DNA of 64,000 nt, taken from the NCBI GenBank assembly GCA_013399015.1, contig VWZX01001051.1, positions 1,488,001-1,552,000 of the forward strand, read 5' to 3'. Source of the DNA: Galbula dea (Eukaryota > Chordata > Aves > Piciformes > Galbulidae). This document shows, piece after piece, positions 34,813 through 47,355 of this stretch (the first letter of the stretch is position 1; each line of letters begins with the position of its first letter). The notes below the pieces were generated by a model. It did not search any database and had not been told where the DNA came from. It was given only the letters and a program-made list of their open reading frames with translations. Both the position numbers and the translations under genes were made by a program.

Positions 34813-36539
34813 ATCCTTTATCCAACAAACATTTTTCATTTAAATAAACCTTGAATGGGAGAGGTTAAGCTTCTATGCTATGCAGAGGACCACTTGTACC
34901 AGGCCCCACGTGCTCCTCTGACTGTCCTAAGCCACGTGACATTTCCAGGAACAGACTCTCAGCTTCATTAGACCCATTCCTTTCTAGTAAGGGCATAAGA
35001 TCAAAAGCCTTGCTAAGCAGGACTTTTATACTCCAGCTGGCACTTCTGTGAAGCTATGGGCTGTCACTCACCCTCACACTGCAGAGATATTCTGTCTGGT
35101 CCCAGAGATGAAGCCAGGAAACATGGAGAAGGAACTGGGGAGATGCAGGGTCCTAGTTCCCCTTTGATGCCTGCTCTAATCGTTGCCTGACTTTGCATTC
35201 CCAGGTTCAAGGCTGGAAAGCAGAGGAGGGACTTGTCCCCAGGTAACAGGGGTGGCAGAACTTGCCTGAAACAGTTTTTTCTAAGGGGAAGTACTGATAA
35301 ATGGAAATTTAGAAGTTGGTCATCTATTTGAAATATTGAACTCTTCTGTTTACTTCATTGTCTCCCTGGATTTACAACTGTGAGCTATTTTAATCCAAAC
35401 TAAAATAAAAAACACAGGTAAACTGACATGTGTGGTAACCAGCTTCTTCCTATCTCATGTAAGCCTATTATGAAGGTCTATTTTAACTTTCCTTTTTTCC
35501 CCAAAAGACACATTAAACTCAGTTTTTAAGAGCTTTAGAGCATAATCAAACCAGCCTAGCACAGAAGGCATTTGCATCTTTTCCCCATATTATTATAAAG
35601 TCTGCTTTCAAGTGTGTTTGTACCCTGTTGCATTTTGGGAATTCTGGAGATTATAAATAAAAGCATCTTCTTTTCTTGAAAGAACCTTCTGGCAGGTTCT
35701 TTCAATAAAAGCTTCTCTGCACAACCTTAGAGAACACAGTGTAAAGTTCACTATTACAGGAAAAATGTTCCTCCCACTTATCAGAGTATTCTAGGCACAT
35801 TAGTTTAAAACACACCTTTAAAAGGTTGACTGTTTAAAAAGCTCAACAAACCCCTTTGGCTTCTTGATGTATATGTTTGACTTCCCACTTCCAGGCTATA
35901 ACTTCATCATTTTTTTTCTTGTTTATTTATTGCATGAATTTTCTAAAAGCACACAGATCAACCTGCAAACACCATTTGTTCATATATGGACATGACCTTA
36001 TCACAAAATGCCAGATGGATATAGGCAGGTAGCAAGAAAGCTATGTGAAAAGTAAAGATTTTCATCTGCACTTTTTGACAAGTCTTCCTGGATGTGGGAG
36101 GGCATTTGCTTAGTCCTTCTTCAATGAAGGCTGGATTCATAATCTCAAACAAGGCCAGTGGGAAACTCCTGTTAGGTCTGCCAGCTTTGTCTGTTGTATG
36201 AAATGACAGATTGTATGCAAATAAGACCATTAGGATTTCAGAGAAAATACTGGTGATTCAAGTCATTTAGCTAAACCAAAAGTTTTCAGCTAACCTTGAG
36301 ATGTTTTTCAATGCTTTGTGGAGGTTTGGTTGTGCAGCACTGAGAAACTTGAATTTCTGGGTTCCAGAAAAAGGTCCACCCAAATGGAAGAAATAATGAC
36401 ATATTCAAAAGGTCAGCTAACTGGTTATACATGCCACTTTTATCTGAGGTTTTTAGATGTATGACAGGTGTCTTCTCTCCCACATTCCTACCTCAGAATG
36501 AAGATGATCAGAAGAGAAAATGGCAATTAATCATAATTG
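34813..36539. other. Non-coding stretch
   Basis: No gene. Contains the hairpin at 35676-35705, listed separately. ACGTG-type E-boxes near 34908 and 34934 are isolated. Confidence 0.45.
35676..35705 (+). repeat. Perfect 12-bp hairpin with 6-nt loop
   Basis: TTGAAAGAACCT, loop TCTGGC, then AGGTTCTTTCAA. The stem is perfect and the loop is short. It is too short for a microRNA precursor on its own, and the flanks do not extend the pairing. Confidence 0.9.
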
Positions 36540-37450
36540 CTGCTGAAATAAAAAGATGATGACCGACAGCCTTCTTTATTGATGAGAACTATAATGTTTT
36601 CCATGGTTAAAATATGTGCTTCCAGGAATGTGGCTCACAAATAGAAAATCAATAAGGAGAAAGTTCAGATTCTGCTGCCAGTGTACTAGTGTTTGATGAC
36701 CAAAGTAAGACCTTAATAGGTAGATCTCTGATCCATTGAGTTTTACAATACTTTACAATTTTAATCTGGCGTAAAAGTAGCCCAGCTGGAATTGGGATTT
36801 AACTATGCACACTCACTGTGTAGTTTCACAAACTAACAAGAGAAAATAAGGGTATTTTGAGAAATATGGGAAATAGTAGTTTATAAAAAGAATGTTTCTT
36901 TCTCTGAAGAAATGGGCTTTCAATTATTTTCAGCAGGAAACTCAACACATCACACGCATCAGCAGGGAAGAAAAAGCACGACGATGGCTGTTGGTACACA
37001 AATGTTCATAAGAACCACTTCTTAAAGAATTTGACCCACAGGATCAAAATGTACAATAGTTTTTAGATCAGTCACATCAATTCACTAAATATTTGTCTTT
37101 ACTCTGGCCATATAAATGCACGGTCATGTTTTAGCTCTTGCCAAGCGCCATTGAATTAAATTAAAAATATATAGGCTGCTATTTTTCAGAATCAGTGACT
37201 TAACAGAACATTCCAACAGGAACTCAAAGAACCCATTGGGTTCTGTTTTAATTTATAATATTCTGTTTAATAATGTCTATTAAAACACCCACTAAAAGAC
37301 CATCACGCTAATTTAACTGGGAACATATAATCGATGCTGTTGGAATACATCCATTAAATTAATGCTAGAGATAATGTCTTAAATAGATGTTGTTATTAAC
37401 AATATCTTAAATAGATGCTATTATTAAAAGGAGTAATGCAACATTAATTA
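36540..37450. other. Candidate conserved non-coding element
   Basis: AT-rich but not low-complexity, with many homeodomain-type TAAT/ATTA cores (for example CGCTAATTTAACTG, CCATTAAATTAATG, ACATTAATTAAAAG) and isolated CpGs kept in otherwise CpG-poor DNA (CACGGTCATG, AAGCGCCATTG, CATCACGCTAAT, AATCGATGCTG). Such composition is typical of developmental enhancers. There is no open frame. Only an alignment to other vertebrates can confirm it. Confidence 0.25.
37377..37431 (+). repeat. Two-copy 28-bp tandem duplication
   Basis: TCTTAAATAGATGTTGTTAT plus 8 bases at 37377-37404 is followed directly by a near-identical unit TCTTAAATAGATGCTATTAT at 37405 onward. A local duplication. Confidence 0.85.
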
Positions 37451-40400
37451 AAAGCAAGCTACGACTTCACTGACAGAAGAAAAATTCTCCTTACCTAGTG
37501 GACACCAAAATATGAGCAGTAATAAACCATTTTCTTCTTTGGTTCACTGTCTTATACATTCCACCATTATTTTACCTTTAGTGTAATGACCTCAGCTGTG
37601 CTGTGTAATCATACAAAATGCCAAATAGATATAAAATGTATGCTAGCACAGTGATTGAATGCTTCTTCATTTCTCTCCTCATTTTTGTTTTTATATTAGT
37701 AAACGCAAAGTTTAAAAGAACAAAAAAAGTCTTTATATCCAAGTTTTATATGATGCTAATTTCTGTTTATTGGATGACATAAATGTATCATTTTCAAGAC
37801 CTTTATTTTATTCAGTCTAATTAATAAAGTCTATAAATCCATAAAGTTACTGAAAGGCAATATTTAACTGATAATGTTTGACTGCTGTGAGACAGAAATA
37901 CATGTGGGTCTCCTCACACATACTGATGATGAAGCCAAAGCAAGTACAAAGCAATGTGAAAGCCAAAAGCCATGCTTTATTACAAATACCATACTATAAC
38001 ATAATAACTTACAGATAATAACCAGGCTAATATGGCTTTTCCTCAACTTTAAAAGCAAGATAAAATACTCTCTTAATGAGGAACAGAATACCAGTTAATG
38101 TTGGTTTTTAGCTTGAAAGCCATCACCTTTCTTTGTCATCACAGATTGGGAAAAAAAACAGAGCAGAAATAAATAGATGAGAAAGAAAATATCACGAAGA
38201 TAATGCTCACAGTCACATCTCCAATAGGGAACAAGATTTACATCACTTTGTAGACTCATATTTCCTGACATTTGTCCTAGCATATTATGATCAAAGAAGT
38301 AAAGCAGTGGCTGGGAATCACCACAGGAAGGATTAAATTAAATTATTATGTAAACTTCCAAAGGAAGACTGATTCTGCTTGCATCCTGGCTGCTAGAAAC
38401 CTTTTAGAGGTTATTTAAAGACTGCTTTTTTTTTCAATATAGCAGGCTTTTGTTTAGGGATCCCCTGATGATTTTAGCTTGTTTTATTGGGCGTACATTG
38501 CCCTACGGTTACCATCTCCTTGAACAGAACTGGCTGCCAAACCAGCAGCTTCTGCCTGTAACTTGGTCACAGTGCCAGCCAGCAAGAGACCACGACCGAG
38601 CTGCAGAGAAGGATAATACTGTACACATTTCATTGAGGTGACATTAAGTTGGTTTGTGATTAAAAATCTCAGTGACAATGCTGAGGTGTCACTCTGTATC
38701 AAATCTTCATATTTCTAATGCAGAATTATTCCAAGCAAGTAAGAAAGCTGTGTATCTAAAAGTGAAAAAATAAAAATGACTCCCCTAGTCTAACCACAGT
38801 TGCTTAATGTATTTCAGGCAGGGAATTCAATTCAGTGAAAGCAAAGCGAATTGAACACCGAAAGGATTTTTAAAACAGATTGGACAGGTTTATAGCCTAT
38901 GTAAAACAAAAATAATCAAATCTTATTCATGTGCTAAACTGATTACCTTCAGCTCCAGTACTGCACAACACGCATGGTCATAGGGGAATGGGAGGAGAGC
39001 TGCAAAGCTAGATGGATCACAGTTAGCCCAACGCTGGCTGGGATTTTTTCCTAATGCAAAGAGCAGAGAGAAGGCATGGTTGATGCTCACATTAATAGAC
39101 CTTTCCTTCAAGCAGTGGATTATCTGATGTTTGATAAAAGGGTTTTTTTAGCTTTCCATTTTCATTCTTATTTTGCTTTATAGAATTAGTTACAACCCAG
39201 TTGCCAACAATGCATGCGGAATATATATGATATTATTTGACAGCTATCGACTGTGAATCTCATCAAAGAAGGGTTTTTTTTTAACTTACAGGCTCTTCCT
39301 TATTTTTACTCTCCTTAGACAAAAAGATACTTTTTAAACTCATCTCTATTTCCTACAACCCAAATTACCCAAATCCTTGAATCATGGGGGATCAACTGTG
39401 CAGAGAGTGCAAAAGGAATACAAAATGTTATCATACAGTTTCAAACTTTACACCTGTTTTGAACAGCTACAGCAAGGAAGGCAGTGAACAATCAGACTTC
39501 AGTAGCCTTTTTATCAAGATTTTTCAGTAGGGAAAAAATGTTTAATTTCCACAAAATTAACAATCAAGTCATAACTTTACTTGTGCATCTAAATCAGTCT
39601 GCATTTCTTTCAAAGGGGAAACTAGGCCATTATGCCACATTGTCCTGGATTATAGAGGGAAGAGTAGGTAGATAAAGTTTTAATGAGCTAATTAAGTTAA
39701 ACATCATTGAAGAGTTAAAAGATACTTTAAATTCATCTCACTGAGGTTCTCTGAGATTATTGTCTGGTCAGCATGTTTTATTTTAAATTTAAACTGACCT
39801 CTGTGGGAATATTTGCTGTTTCCTAATACTTTGTTTATGGCATGCATTCCTGGCTTTAGAAACAAACTCATGGTTGCAGGTATATGCATGAAGGTTAATT
39901 GAAATTTTGTAGGTCTGTGGTAGTCTCAGTAAAAGTTTGCAAACACAAATGGAGTATTAAGTATTAATCATAATTTTAAATCACCACTTTTAACCATTTG
40001 TAACTAAGGCCTTTTATGAAATTGAGAATTTCAACAGTATTTTAGAAAGATTTTATCCAGTCAAGTCACAAATAATAATCAAAAAAATTAATGATTTTTT
40101 ATTAAATTTATGTATCTCAGAAAGAGGCAAAGGATTCAGTTTTGGGTGTTGAAAAGCAGAAATAGCTATAAAGCTCTTAAAACACCTATTTTCAGTTTTG
40201 AAATCAGTGCAAAGACAAAACGCAACATTTTATGCATTCTCTTTCTGACAGCAAAATGCCTAATCTGTAGTACACAGAAATAAAAAGCACCAGCAAATGG
40301 CCTAGAAAATAAAGGATTTTCTAAATCTGACAGCTGAGTCATTCCTATTATTTCAAGGTTCTCTTCAACATTAAAGCACACTGGTGAACTACCTGCAAGC

Positions 40401-42829
40401 CAATGATTTGCAATGCCAAACCTTTCAGAACGAAGTTGATCTCTCATTAAATTAATGATTCCTTAATTTTCTTGGTCAAACTGTCCATGAATCAAGAGGA
40501 GGTGTTTTGAGAGCTGGCACTGGTAAGCAGCAAAGCTGTCACAGAAAAACTGACTATGGAAAATAATCTTGGGTTGTATGATACAGACATGATTCATTTT
40601 GTATTCATAGATGAAAAAAATGCATGGAAAGGGAAAGAAAAAATTATTTTTAAAACTTACTCTTTTTCAAAAGGATAAAGTTGTGCAAACTTTGGTAAAC
40701 TGAAGAAATCACTCAGTATTAACAATCAGGCTGAGAACAGGAGGGCTCACATATGAAGAAAGATTTAAAGTCTTCCTAGTCAATGGGTGTAAAGCTGTCT
40801 AGAATTTATATTCAAAAAAAGACAAGAGTTAACAAACCTGCAGTCTACAGACCTGGTGGCTGGCTGACTACTTTGTGAAGGGAGCACTTCAGAACAAACA
40901 GAGAGCGTATTCAGGAAGCAAGAAGGAGTATTTTGCAAAGAAATAGTGGTTTAAGAGGTCAAAAAGTGCAGAGATGAGAAAGGATTTGAGAAATTGATTA
41001 AAATAATAAAAAGTTATGGAGCAATACAAGTAAAAAGAGAAGAGAAATACCCAGAGTTCCATATAGTAGGAAGAAAATAAAAGCTTTGACATGATGCCTT
41101 TGCTAGCACAAAGACTTTTTTGCCTTTCAAAACAGGACTGTGATATAAACTAGCTAGAGGGTAGTGCAGGGAAAACAAGTATAGATAGTTTCCACCAATT
41201 TTGATAGAAATGTCAGACTAGCTTACAAATTTGATAGTGTGTGTTTTTAAAAAATCTCTTCAGTAAGAAGTTTTGCTATGTGGTTGGAGAATAGGAAAAG
41301 TAGTGGTGATATATTCAATAGAGAATAAATGTGGTTCAAGAAAGTCCAAACTTGCTATTTTGTCTGCATATAAGATATAGAACAAATGGTGAAGGAAAGC
41401 TCATTAGAGACATTGGGGTAAGAGAAAATTGATGAAATATGACACAAAATGGCCAAAAGTAGAGCTTGCAAGTGTAGGCTGGTAATGCATTTTTGAGACA
41501 AATTCAACACGAGGGATCTTAACTCTGTTACTATATGAAGCACTGGATAGCTGAGTCAAATGTGAAATTGCCAGTGAAGTTGGAGAGGCCAGCCATTGAA
41601 AGGTAAATCAAAAGTAAATAAAAAGACCTATCCAAGGAAGGTAGACATGAGTAGTGATGAAGATCATCAGAAGGCTGGAGGAAGTTCATTAGCAGTATTT
41701 CCAAGCATCTGATTTTCTGTGATAAGTTCATTAATAGGTTAAAATCATCAATAGGTTAAAATTTTCTGATCATAAAAAGGTCAAACAAATGAGGAATACC
41801 CTGGAAAGAACCTACAACAGCCTTCCTAGGAAGATGGAGGTCTATGTAGCTTTCAGGATTGTTATAAAGGCAGTGTTTGGCTCTAATGACAAGGAGGTCC
41901 CTTTCAGATATCTTTGCATTCACCAAGACGCTTCAGAATCAGAAGCACATTAACATTTAACATTAATTTAACATTTCTTATGGAATTCTTAGGCTAGGTA
42001 TAAATATACTCCCTGGTTTTACTTCCACATTACCAAACTTTACATACTACAACTAACATAGAACTCTTTAGGTCTCCTAAGTGCTAAACTGTTGAGCCGG
42101 AAAAGGCCACTGTAATTAGTACATCTATGAGCTCTGTTTTTTCATGGCTTTGGACTATCTGCACAGAGAGTTTCAACTGGCAGTTTCAGGTGAGATATGA
42201 GCTCAGCTGCTCATTAAGAAAGTAAGAGATCTTGCATAAGTCACCAAGATCTTCTAGTTGGTGCCCCCTGTCCTGGAAGCAACACAAAGTGCTAGTGCAG
42301 TCCATGTTCAGTTCACAATATACCAGCTACCACAGGGGAGTGAAATCTGATTTTCTGCAAACAAAAATGTTTATGTAGTTTGGTGCTTGCTTCTTTTTCG
42401 CTCCAGGTTGGGAAGTAATAACAGAACTCAGGTTTGAGTAGAATTACCATGTAAAAAAAAGTCTCTAAACAAGATGCTGTTTTTAACTTGAATTGGTTGC
42501 ACTTCAGGAAATCCGTGCACAATAATTCCATTCTGCTGGAGGCATAGTCAGTGCTATGACCACTCTCTTGTGTGGTAGCCTAGAAGTCTACCCTTGCTGC
42601 AGAGTTAATTTCAGTGATAGGAATTCACTCGTTAAGAACTAAGTGGATTCTGCCCTACTTTTGGCCAGTGCATTTAACAGACACGCTTTATCCCTCTCCT
42701 AGGTTTTAAGTTTACAATGAAGCCTTCAAAAATCTAAATTGAAAGGCTTCCTTGCTGCTGCCTGTGGCAGAGATTCTCTTACTGCATCACTGTTCTTCTT
42801 CCTCTTCTTGATTATATATTCATACATAA
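37451..42829. other. AT-rich non-coding stretch
   Basis: No supported gene. A locally CpG-containing segment at about 38450-38620 (GGGCGTACATTGCC, CTACGGTTACC, CCACGACCGAGC) has no splice-bounded frame. Small direct repeats occur at about 41730-41757 (AATAGGTTAAAAT twice). Confidence 0.45.
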
Positions 42830-43000
42830 AAGTAAGCGTGGCATAACTGACTGCTTTATAAATGCAGTGTGCCAGAATATAGAGCTGCTATCTGCAGAGA
42901 ACATTTGTTCGTTGCTGGCCTGCGAGGCCTCTGTGTGAGCAACAATGTAATCTGACTACAACTGCATGCAACTGAGGGCAGTCAGGCCACCAGGTCTTAC
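42830..43000. other. Candidate conserved non-coding element
   Basis: A non-repetitive segment with a balanced composition and retained CpGs (AAGTAAGCGTGGC, TTCGTTGCTGGCCTGCGAGG), CTGC-rich and E-box-like words (CATCTG/CAGCTG class nearby), and no open frame. Suggestive only. Confidence 0.18.
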
Positions 43001-43427
43001 AGCTGCTGACCTTGGGAATGGTGCGTTCATAGCAAGCCACAGAAAGGCACCAGAACCAAGAACAGGTGGCCTTGAGTTGTGGAAACAGCCTACAGGGTTT
43101 AAAACAGTTCTGATTTATTCAGTGTGACAGTCCCTGTATAATAAGGTTGGACTTGAAGATTGCAAAATATGAAGTTTCCACATTTTTTTTCTGAATATGA
43201 TAAGGAAAATGGGTTACAGCTTTTTGTGTAAGTGTTTGACAAGCACTCCATCATCACTTTTAAGGTTCTGAACAGCATTGCTCTTGCACACATCTTGTTT
43301 CTCCTGCTATTACATGATCTCAGCCAACAGTGCTCAGACAGAGCTTCCCATCTCTTCAACCTCAGACAGTGCTTCTTTATGATTTGCTACCTTCTACCAT
43401 GGTGGTCATGTTCCTAGTAATCTCAGA

Positions 43428-43517
43428 TTAATAATATAATATTTATATATATTACATATATATTATATATTAAGATATAAATATATAATATATAATATTT
43501 TATATATATAATATAGG
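43428..43517. repeat. AT-rich microsatellite (TA/TATATT)
   Basis: About 90 bases composed almost only of A and T, with TATATA, ATAATA and ATATTA units. It contains short palindromes and would melt easily. Confidence 0.95.
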
Positions 43518-45150
43518 ATTAATAAGATAAGTACTACCAAAATGATTTATTGATTTTTTTTAGTTTTCTCAAATTTAGATCAGTAATTCAATGGAACTGT
43601 AAAACAGGCACACAGATCCACCCACAAAAATCAAAATCTTTACCTAGTCACCTCTCTTGAGCAAGAATCTTCTAAGTTTACATTTGTCATAACACTGCAG
43701 AGCTCACAATATCCTTTTCTCTGACCTTAAAGAAGTTTGTTATCGTCTTAACAAAGCTGCCTGTTGTCGTAGTCAAATATTGATCAACTGCAGCCTGCAC
43801 TTTGGGTTAATTAATATTTTTACACAATTGTATTCTCAGTGTAATGTGATAAAAGACCTGGATGAATATAAATAGCAGCCTAACTCGTTGCATTTGTTAC
43901 AGCTAAAGTATTAGAATTTGGGAGGTAAAAATACAAAATGTGTATATACAAAACTTTGACAACTCTGCAAAAGCATGTCAGTGTGAAACTGTTTTCTGAA
44001 GTGGCCCCTTTCCAGGCAAATTATCAGATGCCCTTGGAAGTGCACTTATAGGTACTTATATATACTAAAGATCAGTAAGGAAGGCAACCCAATGATTTTA
44101 CGAAGTGGGGGAAGATCATCTCTATCTTCCATAAGTATACAGTGACCATTTACTGACTTCTGGCATTTGTCAATATGATTTTATCTTAAAGAAGGCAGAC
44201 ACTGAAGGAAACTCAGTGATTTTCCACATGATATTTATTTTTTAATTTTATACAAGGTCCCTGTTACATGACCTCTTTTGTCTATTCTTTGTTCACTAGC
44301 GACACTCTGTCACTATCTTTTAGAATCATATCAGTACTAGCAGCACCATAACATCCTTACTCAGCAAAACACACATATTCCAAAGTTTCACATGCCCCTG
44401 CAGCAAGAATAGTTATAGAATGATCTGGAAAAAAATCTCATAGTTCTTGAAATTCTGTCCAACAATATTGTACTTTTGCTGTTATTGAGGTTACAATAAT
44501 GATATGGAAAATGCATTTGGCTTTTATAGGGTTTTATGTCTTGATAAAGTATCACTAGGAGCTCTCTGTGCCTGGTAAAGTGATGGAATCACATTTATGT
44601 TTGATATAAGAAAAGCAGATGAAAGCAAGCAGGAAAAAAAATGATGCAACTTAAGACCAAAGCAATCAGGTGCTCTAAAAAGATGACCAAAAAAAAAAAG
44701 ACATACAGATCTCCAGTCAAAAGGCAGGGATACAAAATGAGGAGAATTTGAGCTGCACCATTTGCTGCAGCATTATTTTCTCCACCTACCCTCTTCATCT
44801 GTCTTCCTTTACTATTTAACTTGACTGGGTGGGAGAACAGGCAATAAAAGGCAGTGAAGAAGGGTGGGCACAGCATTTTTGTTCCCTGGGAAATCAGTAT
44901 CACTCTTACAATTCAGGATGCTGTAGCTGTCTGGGCTCATTCTGCACATCAAACAACTGCAATGCAAATTTTCTTCCTCCATTTGCTTATTTTAAGCTCC
45001 AGCTAATTACAACTGCCTAATAGCCTTACTAAGATCACCCTGTGGAAACGTTAGAATAATAGTCTTTTTCTTAGCATCAGGGCTACAAGGTATTTTTACA
45101 GTGAATGTGGAATCTCAAATGCTATGCAAGTGTCCACGATGTGCACATCA

Positions 45151-45181
45151 GCATGTGTCTGTGTGTGTGTGCATGTGTGTG
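45151..45181. repeat. (TG)n microsatellite, interrupted
   Basis: CATGTGTCTGTGTGTGTGTG followed by CATGTGTGTGAATG. Confidence 0.95.
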
Positions 45182-46904
45182 AATGCATACCTAGATAGAA
45201 ACTACAAAAGCTGAGAGACATCTCACATGGAAAGCACTACAGGGCACTTTTCCTGGCCTTGGAGCCAGGAACTTAAGAAGAACAAAAATAAACATCTTTG
45301 GCATGAATATAAAGGCTTCTGGAGCATAAGGCAGCTTTTTTTCCAGTGTATTGATCTCTATCCCTTTGTGGAAGAAAATTTCTGGCTTGTTTACAATACT
45401 CCCAATTTTCAACTAACTCCTTTCACAATTGCTTTGTGCAGTTAATTTCTCTAAGCTACTGTTTTTCTCTCCTTTTGCTATGGATTTATACTTTGCTTAG
45501 CATGATGCATCACTGGTGCCCAACTCTTTCTGGGAGTGAACACTGAATAAGCTAAGGAACCTGAGTAGTTTTTAACTGCTTTAAAGTAAATTAGGGAGCA
45601 TTTGCCATTGACAGAGAGTTTACTGACTCCTTTGGGGAAGGGGTTTCTTCTCCTTTTTCTTTCCTTCAAATTTTATCAACTCAGAGACTTATGAACTCCT
45701 TATTGAATTTCAACCTGCAGTTCATGAATCACTTAGATACTGGTCTGATTAAATAATAACAAGACAATTTCCACAGAAATGGACTTATTATTATCTTACT
45801 TTCAGGGTTTTTTAGATGGCAGTTATAGAAAAATGCTCAAAAGTACCATTATTTTGGGATAGAGATTTAGGGTTTGGAGGAAAGTAGTCCTCCTGCACTG
45901 TACTTATATTATTTCCATGTAGGAGGTCCCTTGTTCTGAACTGAGGTGCTAATTTGTAATATTTCTTGTCCAGGATAAATGTTGTTTGTTTGACTGAGTG
46001 CTGATCATCAGAGCGAACTGTTTCTGTTAAAACCTAAAATCCTGAATTTTACAGACTATAGTTTTTGGATGTATCTCAGACTAGGACTGAATGCCCAATA
46101 AATGAAAAAGACTACAAAATATTTACAATTGAAATAAAATATTTGACTATTCCTAAATTAAAATGTCTCATTTTCTGTTCTTATGCTAACCCAAGGAATT
46201 AATTTTGAGCTACTGCAGCTCTGAACTGCGTTACCAGAAGAGCAGAGTGCTGCTATTCATTGGCATTTAGTGGTCCTATTTTGCTTTTAGACTAGATTTC
46301 CTGGCAAGTATATCTATTTGTCATTTACTCAGATAAGAGGTTCCATAATGTATTAAACTGCTGTGGCAAAAGAGTAACTGCAGTAATGTCAAACTTGAGT
46401 GACTGGTTTTTAGAAGTCACAGTTGCATGAGAAGAATGAAGAAGTACTTTAGTGTAAGTGAAATTTTAAGAAAAATAACATTTCAATTAACATATTATGC
46501 AGCTTTCTCTTAGCTGTATATTTTTACTGTAATTTGATTGTCAAGGGTTTTTTTTATTGGAAATTGTAATTATCAATTTTAATGCAGTTCAATACATCTT
46601 TTTTTTACCTCAGTTCATAAAATTCTTGTGCATGTACAACTGACATTAATTACAGTTTGTTACTTGGCTATAAATGATTCAATATTTAACAACTTTTTGC
46701 TGTTTCTACAATGAAAGTGTTTTTTCCACCACTCTTGAAATGGAAATGAATATGAGAAAGACAACAAGCTTTAGAATTTGAAGACTGAACATTATACAGT
46801 TATGAACCATGTATTTTTGAATCTCTTAGAATGCAATATTCTTCAGAAAAATATAATTGTGTCTCACTTCTCAGGTTTCTGTCATTGAGTGGAGGGACCC
46901 ATGC
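45182..46904. other. AT-rich non-coding stretch
   Basis: No gene or recognised repeat; short frames only. Confidence 0.5.
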
Positions 46905-47355
46905 AACTATAAAATAGGTTTGGGTAGAAAGGACTTCTGGAGGCTGTCTTGTCCAACCTCCCACTCAAAGAAGGCCAACTTTAAAAAAGGTTAATGTGAT
47001 CCTTGACCCAGCTGAGTTTGAACATCTTCAAGGATGCAGATTCTATAATCTCTCTGGGCAGTATATCTCAGTGTTTGACTACTCTTACCGTGAAAACTTT
47101 TTTTCCTAAAAATAATTCCAATTGCTGCAATTTTTACCCATCCCTTCTCTCCTTTTAGTCATGTAGCTCCAAAAGTCTGCCTTAGTCTTGTCTACAGCCT
47201 CCCATTAAGTAGTGGCATGCAGTCAAAATGCACAAAAATCAAAACCACAGCTGCCTTCTCCAGGCTGAACAGAGCCAGCTCTCTCCTTGTACCTCATGTG
47301 CTCCAACCTTTGACTGTCTTGGTGGCCCTTCACTGCCTGCACTGCTTTATCCTAG
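46905..47355 (-). mobile_element. Diverged CR1 LINE fragment
   Basis: Antisense CR1 order on the plus strand: GAAAGGACTTCTGGAGGCTG then CTTGTCCAACCTCC (3' end), CTCTCTGGGCAGTATATC, CTGCCTTCTCCAGGCTGAAC then AGAGCCAGCTCTCTC, CTCATGTGCTCCAACC and CTTGGTGGCCCTTCACTG. This is a longer CR1 portion than the one at 27.4 kb, and diverged in every block. Confidence 0.85.
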
